Both the position numbers and the translations under genes were made by a program. DNA of 40,103 nucleotides from Dehalococcoidia bacterium (GTDB lineage: Bacteria > Chloroflexota > Dehalococcoidia > Lucifugimonadales > GCA-2717565): contig SHYH01000008.1 in the NCBI GenBank assembly GCA_009692865.1, positions 1 to 40,103 on the forward strand, in the 5' to 3' direction. The first letter of the stretch is position 1; each line of letters begins with the position of its first letter. Under the pieces are notes generated by a model. That model was not told the origin of the DNA and did no database searches. It saw only the letters and a program-made list of their open reading frames with translations. Positions 39,973 to 40,103 of the stretch are shown piece by piece.

Positions 39973-40103
39973 TCACATCCGCGCCGGCGTCTCCATCCCC
40001 ATGAGGTGCAGGCAGCGGGCCAGCGCGTAGCGGGCGGCGGCTGTCAGCTTCAGACGTGCCTTGGTGAGCGGCACGTCGGGCGAGATGACCCGGCACTGCT
40101 GGT
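39973..40103 (-). CDS. argS: arginine--tRNA ligase, C-terminal 42 codons (partial)
   Basis: Read on the minus strand from the window edge: QQCRVISPDVPLTKARLKL, then AARYALARCLHLMGMETPARM and a TGA stop at 39973. This is the usual C terminus of ArgS, the anticodon-binding helix bundle (CRVL...AR L.L..A.R..LA..L.LLG...PERM). The rest of the gene lies beyond 40103. This stretch is absent from the supplied open-frame list because it has no start in the window, so it was found by reading. Confidence 0.88.
   Translation of the reverse strand, partial: QQCRVISPDVPLTKARLKLTAAARYALARCLHLMGMETPARM

Noticed and set aside
1-40103. CRISPR array
   Set aside because: No regularly spaced direct repeats with unique spacers; the repeats are palindromic, dispersed and of several families.

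Overview
The window reads as one stretch of a GC-rich bacterial chromosome, most likely from Chloroflexota, possibly a Dehalococcoidia-like lineage. The best pointers are the fused GT39/DUF2298 'YYYY' membrane protein (a Chloroflexota/archaeal family), an hspR-grpE-dnaK operon, and a GldA/F/G-DUF4340 export cassette. The many short palindromic repeat families are consistent with this but not diagnostic. The assignment is an inference from gene content. No rRNA, CRISPR array, phage module or full insertion sequence is visible. Bases 1-102 hold nothing I can support.

Left part (1-17.4 kb): tRNA-Gly(TCC) on the minus strand; a dual-specificity phosphatase; a 1526-residue glycosyltransferase/DUF2298 fusion with repeats inserted in frame; a CTAG-ended MITE-like element; yihY-htrA; ileS (minus) back to back with a CsoR-type repressor (plus); an RlmD-like RNA methyltransferase; an MFS transporter; maf-tatA; tRNA-Thr(CGT); an AcuC-type deacetylase.

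Middle (17.5-31.6 kb): an isolated GT39 gene, a small helical protein, and hspR-grpE-dnaK without dnaJ. The heat-shock operon faces a perfectly symmetric promoter/operator, on whose other side lies a 61-residue zinc-ribbon protein. Then cinA, the four-gene export operon (ATPase, permease, GldG-like, DUF4340), and recF preceded by a 192-bp MITE.

Right part (31.6-40.1 kb): a small membrane protein; a PF03773-type permease behind a good sigma-70 promoter; a lower-GC stretch holding a gene interrupted by two in-frame TAG codons; an inositol-phosphatase-like gene overlapping trpS; a NYN-domain protein; a Cys-rich protein that appears to start at ATA; a VIT1-type transporter; a HAD phosphatase; a second copy of the MITE; and the 3' end of argS.

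Most genes are housekeeping or envelope functions. The less ordinary content is in the spaces: at least six repeat families, a HAIR-like operator fused to two mirror-image promoters, and several start or stop signals that depart from the standard. I see no defence island or secondary-metabolite cluster.
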